A DNA stretch of 59,026 bases from an uncultured Collinsella sp. (lineage in GTDB: Bacteria; Actinomycetota; Coriobacteriia; Coriobacteriales; Coriobacteriaceae), in the NCBI GenBank assembly GCA_958415625.1, contig CATYZI010000014.1:1-59026 (forward strand), written 5' to 3'. Below the pieces are notes generated by a model that worked only from the letters and a program-made list of their open reading frames with translations, was not told where the DNA came from and did not search any database. This document shows positions 26,613 to 34,328 of this stretch, in pieces (position 1 is the first letter of the stretch; each line of letters opens with the position of its first letter). A program made the translations under genes and the position numbers.

Positions 26613-27947
26613 ATGAGCACACAGACCGAGCCCAAGCTCGTCACGCAAATCGACTTCGCCCGCGCCGGGCAGATCACGCCGCAGATGAAGGAAGTCGCCG
26701 AGCGCGAGCATCGCGACCCCGAGTACATCCGCGAGCGCGTGGCCGACGGCCGCATCGCCATTCCCGCCAACATCGTGCACATCAAAAAAGGCATGCGCGC
26801 CTTTGGTGTCGGCGAGGGCCTGTCTACTAAGGTCAACGTCAACCTGGGCATCTCGGGCGATAAAGCCGATGCCGCCGAGGAATGGAAGAAGGTCAAGATC
26901 GCCGAGGACTTTGGCGCCGACGCCATCATGGACCTTTCCAACTCGGGCAAGACGCGCCAGTTCCGCCAGCAGCTCATCGACGAGACGCCGCTCATGGTGG
27001 GCACCGTCCCCATGTACGACGCCATCGGCTACATGGAAAAGCCGCTGGTCAAGCTGACCAAGGACGACCTGTTCGAGGTCGTGCGCGCGCACGCCGAGGA
27101 TGGCGTGGACTTTATGACCATCCACTGCGGCATCAACAAGTCGGTCACCAAGACCTTTAAGGAGACCGGCCGCCTGATGAACATCGTCAGTCGCGGCGGC
27201 TCGCTGCTGTTTGGCTGGATGGAGGTCACCGGCAACGAAAACCCCTTCTACGAGTACTTTGACGAGCTGCTCGAGATTTGCCACGAGTACGACGTGACGA
27301 TTTCGCTCGGCGACTCCTGCCGCCCGGGCTGCCTCTACGACTCCAACGATGCCACCGAGACCGCTGAGATGATCGAGCTGGGCAAGCTGTGCAAGCGCGC
27401 TTGGGCCGCCGGCGTCCAGGTCATGGTCGAGGGCCCGGGTCACATGGCGCTCGACGAGATCGCCGCCAACATGAAACTGCAGAAGCGCCTGTGCCACAAT
27501 GCCCCGTTCTATGTGCTCGGGCCGCTGGTGACCGATATCGGCGTGGGTTACGACCACATCACCGCTGCCATCGGCGGCGCCATCTCCGCCAGCTCCGGTG
27601 CCGACTTCCTGTGCTACGTGACGCCGGCCGAGCACCTGTGCCTGCCCAACGCCCAGGACGTGCTCGATGGCCTCATGGCCACCAAGATCGCCGCACACGC
27701 CGCCGATATCGCCAAAAAGGTGCCGCACGCCCGCGACATGGACGACAAGATGGGCCAGGCACGCCGCAAGCTCGACTGGGATGCCATGTGGAAGTGTGCG
27801 CTCGACCCGGTCACCGGCAAGAAACGCTACGAAGAATCCCCCGCCGCCACCGAGGGCACCTGCACCATGTGCGGCAAGATGTGCGCCGTCCGCACCGTTA
27901 ACAAGGTGTTCGAAGGCACGACGATCGACCTCGGCATGGAGGACTAA
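26613..27947 (+). CDS. thiC: Phosphomethylpyrimidine synthase ThiC
   Basis: Non-canonical radical SAM enzyme converting AIR to HMP-P for thiamine. 444 residues, the short anaerobe-type form. IHCGINKSVTKT, ISLGDSCRPGC and VMVEGPGHMALDEI are core motifs. The C-terminal cluster motif reads CTMCGKMC (C417, C420, C424), i.e. C-x2-C-x3-C rather than the commonly quoted C-x2-C-x4-C. ATG 26613 is chosen because it follows the riboswitch-embedded GGGAG; ATG 26589 is part of the aptamer. The riboswitch and nearby thiD favour thiamine over the related 5-hydroxybenzimidazole synthase. Confidence 0.92.
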   Translation: MSTQTEPKLVTQIDFARAGQITPQMKEVAEREHRDPEYIRERVADGRIAIPANIVHIKKGMRAFGVGEGLSTKVNVNLGISGDKADAAEEWKKVKIAEDFGADAIMDLSNSGKTRQFRQQLIDETPLMVGTVPMYDAIGYMEKPLVKLTKDDLFEVVRAHAEDGVDFMTIHCGINKSVTKTFKETGRLMNIVSRGGSLLFGWMEVTGNENPFYEYFDELLEICHEYDVTISLGDSCRPGCLYDSNDATETAEMIELGKLCKRAWAAGVQVMVEGPGHMALDEIAANMKLQKRLCHNAPFYVLGPLVTDIGVGYDHITAAIGGAISASSGADFLCYVTPAEHLCLPNAQDVLDGLMATKIAAHAADIAKKVPHARDMDDKMGQARRKLDWDAMWKCALDPVTGKKRYEESPAATEGTCTMCGKMCAVRTVNKVFEGTTIDLGMED

Positions 27948-27982
27948 CTCGTCACCGGAGCCACAATCGGTAACATGGTGTT

Positions 27983-27997
27983 CGTCAATTGTTGACG
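27983..27997. promoter_or_regulatory. Palindromic operator-like site
   Basis: CGTCAATTGTTGACG has 6-base arms around a 3-base centre, located 36 bases after thiC and about 77 bases before a candidate -10 box of thiD. The binding factor is unknown. Confidence 0.3.
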
Positions 27998-28038
27998 TGT
28001 GAACATTTGCTTACATTTGCGTAAAGATTGCATCGCTC

Positions 28039-28074
28039 GCCCGGGTTCGTCATAGAGCCGGCCCGGGCATCTTT
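28039..28074 (+). terminator. Hairpin between thiC and thiD
   Basis: GCCCGGG / CCCGGGC stem (28039-28068) followed by ATCTTTAT. A weak terminator for thiC; it abuts the TATAAT at 28074-28079 that may start thiD transcription. Confidence 0.45.
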
Positions 28075-28079
28075 ATAAT
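28074..28079 (+). promoter_or_regulatory. Candidate -10 box for thiD
   Basis: TATAAT in the context TTTATAATGCT, 46 bases before the thiD ATG. No clear -35 element. Confidence 0.4.
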
Positions 28080-28125
28080 GCTGGCTTAAAGACCCATTTG
28101 ATTCCGACCGAACAAGGGAGCGAAC

Positions 28126-28956
28126 ATGGATCGCAGTAAGGTACCTGCCGTTCTATCCATCGCAGGATCCGATTCCAGCGGCGGCGCCGGCATTCAGGCC
28201 GACATCAAGACCATCACGGCGCACCGCCTGTATGCCGAGACGGCCATCACCGCCATCACCGCACAAAACACGCTCGGTGTCACCGCCGTGCAGAATATCT
28301 CCCCTGATATCGTCGCTGCGCAGATCGACGCCGTATTTGACGATATCCGCCCCAGCGCCGTCAAGATCGGCATGGTTTCCTCTGCCGAGATTATCGAGGT
28401 TATCGCCGACCGCCTGAGCGCCTGGAACGCGACAAACGTGGTCGTCGACCCCGTCATGGTAGCCACCTCGGGCGCACGGCTGATTGCCGAAGATGCCGCC
28501 GAGGCGCTCACCCGCCGCCTGTTCCCACTAGCAACCGTCATCACGCCCAATATTCCCGAGGCCATGGCCCTGCTTGACTACGAGGTCGACTCCGAGCGCA
28601 CACAGCAAAATGCTGCCATGCTCCTCACCCGCCGCTTTGGTTGCGCATCCCTCGTTAAGGGTGGGCATCTTGTCAACGAGGCCAACGATGTATTGGCCGA
28701 ACCCGCGCCACTCGATGACGAGGGCAACCATCTGGGCGATCCGCTCACCACGTGGTTCCGCCACAAGCGCATCGAGACCGACAACACACACGGCACCGGC
28801 TGCACGCTTTCGTCCGCCATCGCCTGCGCGCTGGCCCAGGGCATGGATCTTGCCGATGCCGTCAACGCCGGCAAGGCATACCTGACAGGCGCTCTGGCCG
28901 CCGGCCTGAACATGGGCAAAGGCTCCGGCCCCGTCAACCACATGTGGCAATATTAA
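28126..28956 (+). CDS. thiD: Hydroxymethylpyrimidine/phosphomethylpyrimidine kinase
   Basis: Phosphorylates HMP and HMP-P to HMP-PP in thiamine synthesis or salvage. The 276-residue ribokinase fold opens LSIAGSDSSGGAGIQADIK. VVDPVMVATSGARL is a substrate-site motif, LVKGGHL is near the middle, and NTHGTGCTLSSAIACA (about 219-234) is the anion hole with the catalytic residue. AAGGGAGCGAAC precedes the start. It lies 178 bases after thiC and has no riboswitch of its own. No thiE or thiM is present in the window. Confidence 0.93.
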   Translation: MDRSKVPAVLSIAGSDSSGGAGIQADIKTITAHRLYAETAITAITAQNTLGVTAVQNISPDIVAAQIDAVFDDIRPSAVKIGMVSSAEIIEVIADRLSAWNATNVVVDPVMVATSGARLIAEDAAEALTRRLFPLATVITPNIPEAMALLDYEVDSERTQQNAAMLLTRRFGCASLVKGGHLVNEANDVLAEPAPLDDEGNHLGDPLTTWFRHKRIETDNTHGTGCTLSSAIACALAQGMDLADAVNAGKAYLTGALAAGLNMGKGSGPVNHMWQY

Positions 28957-28975
28957 GATTCGCAGCCCAAAACCG

Positions 28976-29002
28976 CCGCAAAGGGGACAGGCACCTTTGC
29001 GG
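28976..29002 (+). repeat. REP-like hairpin after thiD
   Basis: CCGCAAAGG / CCTTTGCGG perfect 9-base arms around GGACAGGCA. The CAAAGG...CCTTTG core resembles the palindrome at 4824-4852. No T run follows. Confidence 0.55.
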
Positions 29003-29021
29003 TGGCTCCCACAAACATCTC

Positions 29022-29160
29022 GATCTGTAACAGTAACTCGGCAAAATCGACCCTAGATGTTACAGATCAAGACAAACAATCGATATCGACCTAAATAATC
29101 TTAATCTGTAACATCTAGCCCGTTTTCGGCCTTGGAACTGTTACAGATCAAGACAAACAA
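29022..29160 (+). repeat. Nested inverted/direct repeat cluster
   Basis: Two units of about 58 bases. Each folds as ATCTGTAACA ... TGTTACAGAT and is followed by CAAGACAAACAA (to 29079 and 29160). The hairpin of unit 2 is close to the reverse complement of that of unit 1 (13-base match 29022-29034 with 29137-29149; 15-base match 29053-29067 with 29104-29118). The trailing CAAGACAAACAA is in direct orientation. Confidence 0.8.
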
Positions 29161-29171
29161 ACGAAACAAGC

Positions 29172-29191
29172 CCCCGCAAGGGGAACTCTGT
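29172..29191 (-). terminator. Weak terminator of the SGNH hydrolase gene
   Basis: On the minus strand CCCCTTGCGGGG forms a short stem followed by GCTTGTTTCG. Stem of 4-5 pairs only. Confidence 0.35.
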
Positions 29192-29208
29192 GGTGGTTTG
29201 GGGCCGTG

Positions 29209-29868
29209 CTACTCACCGAGCATCTCTTTGAGCTTGGCTGCCACGGCATGTCCCAAGCTCTCGTGGCTTTCGGGCATCATATGCAGATAGTCGATATCGC
29301 CCGGCTCGGCAAACTCGGCGGCATTCAAAAAGTCGCAGCCAAACTGCTCGGCCACGTGCGCATAGTACTCGCCAAAATGTTCAGATGCCTCGACGGAACG
29401 CTCGTCAAAATCGGTCATATATACATCGGCGATCTGCGGCTTGATCTTGATAGGAGCCATCAGCAGGATGCGCGGGCAAGGCGCAGCGTCGGTCCACGGA
29501 AACGCGCGGACGGCGCGAATCAGCGCCATGGCGCCACGGGCGATATCGGAAGCTGTCACGTTAAAGACCGTCTTACAGTCGTTGGTGCCCAGCATGATCA
29601 CAATGGCGTCCAGCGGCTTATGAGCCTCGAGCAGCATCGGAAGCGCGCGAATGCCGTTGAGGTTAGTGTCCAGATGGCACATGTCGTCGCGTACCGTCGT
29701 GCGGCCGTTGAGGCCTTCTTCAATTACATGCCAGCCCTCGCCTAAGTCACGTTGGACCACGCCACACCAGCGCACATCCTGCGCATAGCGCACCGCGGTA
29801 CCGTCGCGCATGCCCGTCGGATCGTAACCATAGGTGTTGCTGTCACCAAAGCACAGAACGTTTTTCAT
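29209..29868 (-). CDS. SGNH/GDSL-family esterase-lipase
   Basis: 219-residue hydrolase. Block I is VLCFGDSNTYGYD (catalytic S10). Later blocks are GLNGRTTV (Gly/Asn), MLGTNDCKTV (oxyanion Asn), and ESHESLGHAVA near the end, carrying the catalytic His with an acidic residue just before it. There is no signal peptide, so it is probably cytosolic and may deacylate a small ester or sugar acetate. GGGGAG precedes ATG 29868. It lies downstream of the PARG-like gene but is separated by a terminator. Confidence 0.88.
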   Translation of the reverse strand: MKNVLCFGDSNTYGYDPTGMRDGTAVRYAQDVRWCGVVQRDLGEGWHVIEEGLNGRTTVRDDMCHLDTNLNGIRALPMLLEAHKPLDAIVIMLGTNDCKTVFNVTASDIARGAMALIRAVRAFPWTDAAPCPRILLMAPIKIKPQIADVYMTDFDERSVEASEHFGEYYAHVAEQFGCDFLNAAEFAEPGDIDYLHMMPESHESLGHAVAAKLKEMLGE

Positions 29869-29886
29869 CGTAAGCTCCCCACTCAA

Positions 29887-29921
29887 TAAAAAGCCGACAG
29901 GAGCAGCCTCTCCCGTCGGCT
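29887..29921 (-). terminator. Terminator after the PARG-like gene
   Basis: AGCCGAC / GTCGGCT stem with additional inner pairs, followed on the minus strand by TTTTTATT. Confidence 0.82.
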
Positions 29922-29946
29922 CGGTATATCGCATCACGAGCACCGT

Positions 29947-31080
29947 TTACAGGTACTTGCGCCAGTCGTCGTCATCCTCGTCATCCTCGGCAGCGGCCTG
30001 AGCCTGCTCGGCGGCACGGGCGGCTGCGGCGCGGGCGGCAACCTGAGCATAGGACTCCTCGTTTCGCTCGGGGAAGTTTGCCAGCACGTGCTCGAATTTG
30101 GCGAAGTCCTCGTCCCAGCGCGTAGAGGGCACGGCAAAGAAGACCTGCTTGACCTTGAAGTCGCCCGATGCGAGCTCCTTGCGGAAGAGCTCGGCCACGG
30201 CCTCGGCATCAAAGCCGTTGTTGTCGCAGCCCCATGCGCCCAGCACGAGCTTCTCGCGACCCAACTCGTCGCAGATGGCGAGCACAAAGCGAATGCGGTC
30301 GCGCAGGGCATCCAGCAGAGCATCGTCGCTCACGCGATACTCCTGGCGGGCGCGCTTAACGTTGGGCGCGGCGGCCACGATCACGTCGGCGTATGCATGC
30401 ACGTGGTTGCGGTCGAAGCGCACCGCAGGCACCACTAGGGCACGGTTACGATAGAGCTCGCAGTTGATGTTGCGGCGACGGTTCTCGCCGTACCACTTAC
30501 GCTGCCTATCGAGAACGTTGTACAGATACGAATCGGCGCACAGCGTGGCCTCCTGGCCCAGATAACCCTGAATATATCCACCGCCCGGATTGGTAAACGA
30601 GGCAAAGGCGAGCACGGCCATGTCGCAGAACTGCGCATAGCCGCGACCGTTATCGAGGATTGCCTGCGTGGCGGAGGCATCAAGCACAGTGACCTCGGGC
30701 AGGACCGGAGCGGGCTCCTCAGCAGGCGCGGACTCAGCTTCGGCGATTTCCTCGGCAGGCTCCTCGACGGGCTCGGGCGCCGCCTCGGTCTCGGGCGCCG
30801 CCTCGACCTCGGCAGTCTCCGCGTTCTCGACGTCCTCGGCGACCTGCTCTTCGGGGGCCACAGCACTCTGAACCTTGGCCTTCATCGCCGCGACAAAGCC
30901 GGCAGGCATACCGTCAAACTCGCGAACACCGGCAAGCGAACGCTCGATATCCTTGGCGCACGCTTCGGACACAGTTGCCACGTGACGCTCGGCGGCCTTG
31001 GCACGGGCCTCGCGCTTGGGATTGGGCTGACCCGCTCGGTTGGACCTGCGGTTACGGTTCCTGTTGTCGACGTCTGCCAT
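29947..31080 (-). CDS. Microbial-type PARG-like protein (TIGR02452) with acidic insert
   Basis: 377 residues. The catalytic core has FASFTNPGGGYIQGYLGQEA and LCADSYLYNVL (about 155-190) and LGAWGCDNNGFD further on, matching the TIGR02452 family related to poly(ADP-ribose) glycohydrolases; removal of ADP-ribose is the inferred activity. Unusual features are a basic, Arg/Asn-rich N-terminus, a low-complexity Glu/Ala/Pro stretch of about 60 residues (about 72-130) that splits the family's N-terminal part from its core, and an acidic tail DDEDDDDW. GAAAGGTGGCCACGT precedes ATG 31080. It is a single gene with its own terminator. Confidence 0.82.
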   Translation of the reverse strand: MADVDNRNRNRRSNRAGQPNPKREARAKAAERHVATVSEACAKDIERSLAGVREFDGMPAGFVAAMKAKVQSAVAPEEQVAEDVENAETAEVEAAPETEAAPEPVEEPAEEIAEAESAPAEEPAPVLPEVTVLDASATQAILDNGRGYAQFCDMAVLAFASFTNPGGGYIQGYLGQEATLCADSYLYNVLDRQRKWYGENRRRNINCELYRNRALVVPAVRFDRNHVHAYADVIVAAAPNVKRARQEYRVSDDALLDALRDRIRFVLAICDELGREKLVLGAWGCDNNGFDAEAVAELFRKELASGDFKVKQVFFAVPSTRWDEDFAKFEHVLANFPERNEESYAQVAARAAAARAAEQAQAAAEDDEDDDDWRKYL

Positions 31081-31145
31081 ACGTGGCCACCTTTCCTGTC
31101 GCTGCCGCTATCGGCTTTTCCCATCCATGATACCCCGCCGCGCAC

Positions 31146-31171
31146 AAAAAAGACGGCCCCGAAGGACCGCC
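31146..31171 (-). terminator. Terminator after the Bax-inhibitor-1 gene
   Basis: Minus-strand GGCGGTCC-TTCG-GGGCCGTC with a TTCG tetraloop, then TTTTTT. Confidence 0.85.
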
Positions 31172-31220
31172 TTTCGCATCGTTTTACCGTGTCCAGCAGG
31201 AAGCATCGCAATGCCGCGCT

Positions 31221-31916
31221 TTAATCGCGACGGCCGAGGATGTTCAGAATGCGCAGGAACACGTTGATGATGTCCACGAACAGGTTGGATGCCATGAGCA
31301 CGGCGTTGGGCAGCGTGGGCGGCACCGTCGTTGCCACATAGGTGTCGTAGCCGATGAAGCCGGCGAACACCACGATCACGATCAGGTCGGTGATGGTCTG
31401 CGAGACGCCCATGAACATCAGCACGATCTCAACCAGAATAGTGGCGAGCAGAACGCCAAAGCCGATGCCATATACGCGCTGGAAAAACTTGGGGAACGTC
31501 ACGCCCAGCGCACCAAAGACAAAGGTGATGGCGGCCGTGGCGATAAAGGCGGTGTTAATGGTAGGCAGGTCGTAGTTGGCAAGACCAAACGACGCCGTCA
31601 GGCCAAAGGTACTCGCAAAGATTACGTAGCCCACAAGGGACAGACCCACGGACTGCTTGCCCGCAGCAGCCGACATCATGACCATGCCGACGATGGTTAA
31701 AATAAACGAGCCAAAGACCAGTGGCAGGGCGGCGCCGCTCATCATCATGCGCGCAAACGACATGGTGCTCGTAAAGTAGGCGCCGGCACCCATGGCGCAA
31801 AAGCCCAAGAAGATCAGGGCAGATATGGCGAGATTGTACGCGCGCGGCGACATCTCCTTGGCGCGACTTGCGCCGGTCTCGACGGGGCCGTTCTGATAGC
31901 CCTGGATATCGTTCAT
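31221..31916 (-). CDS. Bax inhibitor-1 family membrane protein (YccA/YbhL-like)
   Basis: 231 residues with about seven membrane helices, beginning after a polar N-terminus of about 25 residues (MNDIQGYQNGPVETG). Family features are GAYFTSTMSF in the first hairpin, FGALGVTFPKFFQ, and a C-terminal VFAGFIGYDTYV followed by LFVDIINVFLRILNIL, whose acidic residues form the pH-sensing/calcium-leak site in BsYetJ. Physiological role in bacteria is not firmly known. GAAAGGACGAAGT precedes ATG 31916. Monocistronic. Confidence 0.88.
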   Translation of the reverse strand: MNDIQGYQNGPVETGASRAKEMSPRAYNLAISALIFLGFCAMGAGAYFTSTMSFARMMMSGAALPLVFGSFILTIVGMVMMSAAAGKQSVGLSLVGYVIFASTFGLTASFGLANYDLPTINTAFIATAAITFVFGALGVTFPKFFQRVYGIGFGVLLATILVEIVLMFMGVSQTITDLIVIVVFAGFIGYDTYVATTVPPTLPNAVLMASNLFVDIINVFLRILNILGRRD

Positions 31917-31995
31917 ACTTCGTCCTTTCAAAAAGCGCCACAACAGCGCCGTAGGTGACAAGATTCCTGCCATTGTACCCGAATGCCGCGCGCTC

Positions 31996-32334
31996 TTACC
32001 TGCGGCGCTCGCCCTCGAGCGTACGATCAAAAGCCCAGACCCACCAACGCATCACGTGCGCCTGCGAGCCGTCCGCCCGCTCACGCGTTTGGTCCTCTAG
32101 ATACAACTCGGTCGCATGTCCGCCAAAACGTACCTTATAGGTTGCCGTACGAATGCCGTGAACCGTCAGGCCAAAACCGGTGGACGAGACAATCTCGTCA
32201 ATCGTAAAGCAGCGACCGTCAACCCAGCAGACGGTAACCGGCACAACCTGTCCGCCCGCGAGAATGCGAGCCACGACGTCCACATACTGCTTGTGCACGC
32301 GCCGAGTTTTGCCGTCTGTCTGTCGATATTCCAT
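31996..32334 (-). CDS. Uncharacterised small cytosolic protein
   Basis: 112 residues (MEYRQTDGKTRRVHKQYVDV... to ...FDRTLEGERRR). No signal or membrane helix; the composition and periodicity (VCWVDGRCFTIDEIVS, TATYKVRFGGHATELYLED) suggest a small beta-rich fold. I do not recognise the family, though DUF6504-like proteins of actinobacteria have a similar size. The ribosome binding site is weak (TAGGGCC). Codon use matches the neighbours, supporting a real gene. Confidence 0.6.
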   Translation of the reverse strand: MEYRQTDGKTRRVHKQYVDVVARILAGGQVVPVTVCWVDGRCFTIDEIVSSTGFGLTVHGIRTATYKVRFGGHATELYLEDQTRERADGSQAHVMRWWVWAFDRTLEGERRR

Positions 32335-32519
32335 GGCCCTATTATCGAACGCATGTTTGCATGTTGTAAAGCGAACAGACTGTGGTTTTGGAGTGTCGGA
32401 GCGAACGCACGCGTCCGTATGGCGTGTTAGCAAAAAGAACGACCACGGTCAACAGGGCTAATATTCAATGTTAGTACCAAAAAATTCACTTCTCCCATCA
32501 GAACTCCGTAAAGAAACCC

Positions 32520-32553
32520 GCAGGAGGTGATACGATTTATCATGTTTTTGTAA
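32520..32553 (+). promoter_or_regulatory. Perfect Shine-Dalgarno plus three-codon leader ORF before pit
   Basis: AGGAGGTGA at 32522-32530 is a full anti-16S match. ATG TTT TTG TAA follows (32542-32553), in frame with pit. pit itself starts 31 bases later with a weak site, so re-initiation or a ribosome standby role is possible. Confidence 0.45.
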
Positions 32554-32583
32554 CGAGTCTGCAAATATCGAGAAAGCCCATAT

Positions 32584-33633
32584 ATGGACGTAACGTTCTC
32601 AACCTTCCTCGGCCAGCTTGTGTCGAACCCAGTCCTTGCCGTCACCGTGATCCTCGCGCTCGGCGCCATCTTCGTCAACGGATGGACCGACGCGCCCAAC
32701 GCCATCGCGACCTGCGTCACCACGCGCTGCATGCCCGCCCGCGCCGCCATCCTCATGAGCGCCGCATTCAACTTCTTGGGCGTGCTCATCATGACGCACT
32801 TTAACGCGAGCGTCGCCAACACCATCTCACATATCGTCGACTTTGGCGGAAACAGCACCATGGCACTCGCGTGCCTCTGCGCGGCGCTCTTCTCCATCGT
32901 CGTCTACGGCGCCACAGCGTCGCGTTTTGGCATCCCCACCTCGCAAAGCCACAGCCTTATCGCCGGCCTGACCGGTGCTGCCATCGCCCTCGGCGGCGCG
33001 AACAGCGTCAACGTCCACGAGTGGATGAAGGTCATCTACGGCCTGGCGCTCTCCATCGGTCTGGGCTTTGTCATGGGCTGGATCCTGTGCAAACTCGTCT
33101 CGATTCTTTTCGCCGCCGCCAACAGGCGACGTGCCAATGTCTTCTTTAAATACGCTCAGATCGCGAGTGCTGCGGCCATGAGCTTTATGCACGGCGCGCA
33201 GGATGGACAGAAGTTCATCGGCGTGCTCTTTTTAGGTGTCGCCTTCGCCAACGGCCAGACTAGCGTCGGCGACGCCGGCATCCCCATCTGGATCATGCTG
33301 CTGTGCTCGGCCACCATGGGCATCGGCACCAGTGTGGGCGGCGAGCGCATCATCAAGTCCGTCGGCCAGAGCATGGTCAAGCTCGAAAAGTACCAGGGCT
33401 TCTCCGCCGACCTCGCGGGCGCCGCAAACCTGCTGCTTGCCACCCTTACCGGCATCCCCGTGTCCTCCACCCACATCAAGACCTGCGCCATCATGGGCGT
33501 CGGTGCCGTCAAGCGCCTTTCGGCTATCAACTTCGGCGTGGTCAAGGACATGATGTTCACCTGGTTCTTCACCTTCCCCGCCTGCGGACTCATCAGCTTT
33601 GTCATGGCCAAGCTGTTCATGATGTTCCTCTAG
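32584..33633 (+). CDS. pit: Inorganic phosphate transporter, Pit family
   Basis: Low-affinity metal-phosphate/proton symporter. 349 residues with about ten helices. The duplicated PHO4 signatures are visible: FVNGWTDAPNAIATCV near 30-45, FGIPTSQSHSLIAGLTGA, FMHGAQDGQKFIGV near 200-213, and GIPVSSTHIKTCAIMGVG. ATG 32584 has only a weak GAGAAAG before it. A perfect AGGAGGTGA with its own ATG lies about 50 bases upstream, in the same frame but closed by TAA after three codons. The DUF47 partner follows after 67 bases. Confidence 0.9.
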   Translation: MDVTFSTFLGQLVSNPVLAVTVILALGAIFVNGWTDAPNAIATCVTTRCMPARAAILMSAAFNFLGVLIMTHFNASVANTISHIVDFGGNSTMALACLCAALFSIVVYGATASRFGIPTSQSHSLIAGLTGAAIALGGANSVNVHEWMKVIYGLALSIGLGFVMGWILCKLVSILFAAANRRRANVFFKYAQIASAAAMSFMHGAQDGQKFIGVLFLGVAFANGQTSVGDAGIPIWIMLLCSATMGIGTSVGGERIIKSVGQSMVKLEKYQGFSADLAGAANLLLATLTGIPVSSTHIKTCAIMGVGAVKRLSAINFGVVKDMMFTWFFTFPACGLISFVMAKLFMMFL

Positions 33634-33700
33634 CCACACCGAGCGTCCATCCGGACCGCAAAACTTCGCCCACCCGTCTTCGCCTCGAAAGGACCCACTC

Positions 33701-34324
33701 ATGGCAAAGAAACCCGATTCGTTCTACTTTGACAACTACGTCGCCTGCGCCGACCTTGCCGTCCAGGCCGCCGAGCTGCTCACCAAGATTTTTGAGAACT
33801 TTGACCCCGCGCAGATCCACGACATGCTCGAGGAGATGCACGCGATTGAGCATGCGGCAGACAAGAAGCACCATGAGCTCGAAGACGCCTTGCTCACCGC
33901 CTTTATCACCCCGCTCGAACGCGAGGATCTGGATCTGATGAGCTGCTCACTCGACACCGTGCTCGACCGCATCGAGGGCGTCGTGCAGCGCGTCTACTTC
34001 ACCAACATTCAGAGCATCCATCCCGACGCCATCGTCATCGCCCACAAGGTAACCGATGCCTGCCGCGCCATGAAGGACCTTATGGTCGAGCTTCCCAACT
34101 ACCGCAAGTCCAAAACGCTGCGCGAGCTCGTCATCCAGATCAACACCATCGAGTCCGAGGCAGACGAACTCTACATCAACGCCATGCGTAACCTGCACGT
34201 TAACGGCAAGGACCCGCTCGAGGTCATCGCTTGGCGTGACGTGTACGCCTTTCTGGAGTACTGCGCCGACTGCTGCGAGAATGTGGCCGATGTCGTGGAT
34301 TCGATCGTCATGAAGAACAGTTAA
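33701..34324 (+). CDS. Pit accessory protein, DUF47 (PhoU-like)
   Basis: 207-residue all-helical cytosolic protein of the DUF47/PhoU-like family, commonly encoded beside Pit and thought to regulate it. ADLAVQAAELLTKIFENF, IEHAADKKHHELEDALLTAF and INTIESEADELY carry the repeated E/D-x3-D/H pattern of metal-binding PhoU-type helices. GAAAGGACCCACTC precedes the start. Same strand as pit with a 67-base gap and no terminator between. Confidence 0.88.
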   Translation: MAKKPDSFYFDNYVACADLAVQAAELLTKIFENFDPAQIHDMLEEMHAIEHAADKKHHELEDALLTAFITPLEREDLDLMSCSLDTVLDRIEGVVQRVYFTNIQSIHPDAIVIAHKVTDACRAMKDLMVELPNYRKSKTLRELVIQINTIESEADELYINAMRNLHVNGKDPLEVIAWRDVYAFLEYCADCCENVADVVDSIVMKNS

Positions 34325-34328
34325 TTGG

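Noticed and set aside
26442..27728. Upstream extension (to 600 codons) of the small membrane protein gene, antisense to thiC
   Set aside because: The extension runs opposite thiC and the riboswitch; the ribosome site and membrane topology fix the start at 26441.
29022..29160. CRISPR array
   Set aside because: Only two units, in inverted relation, with hairpins rather than regular direct repeats and spacers, and no cas gene in the window.
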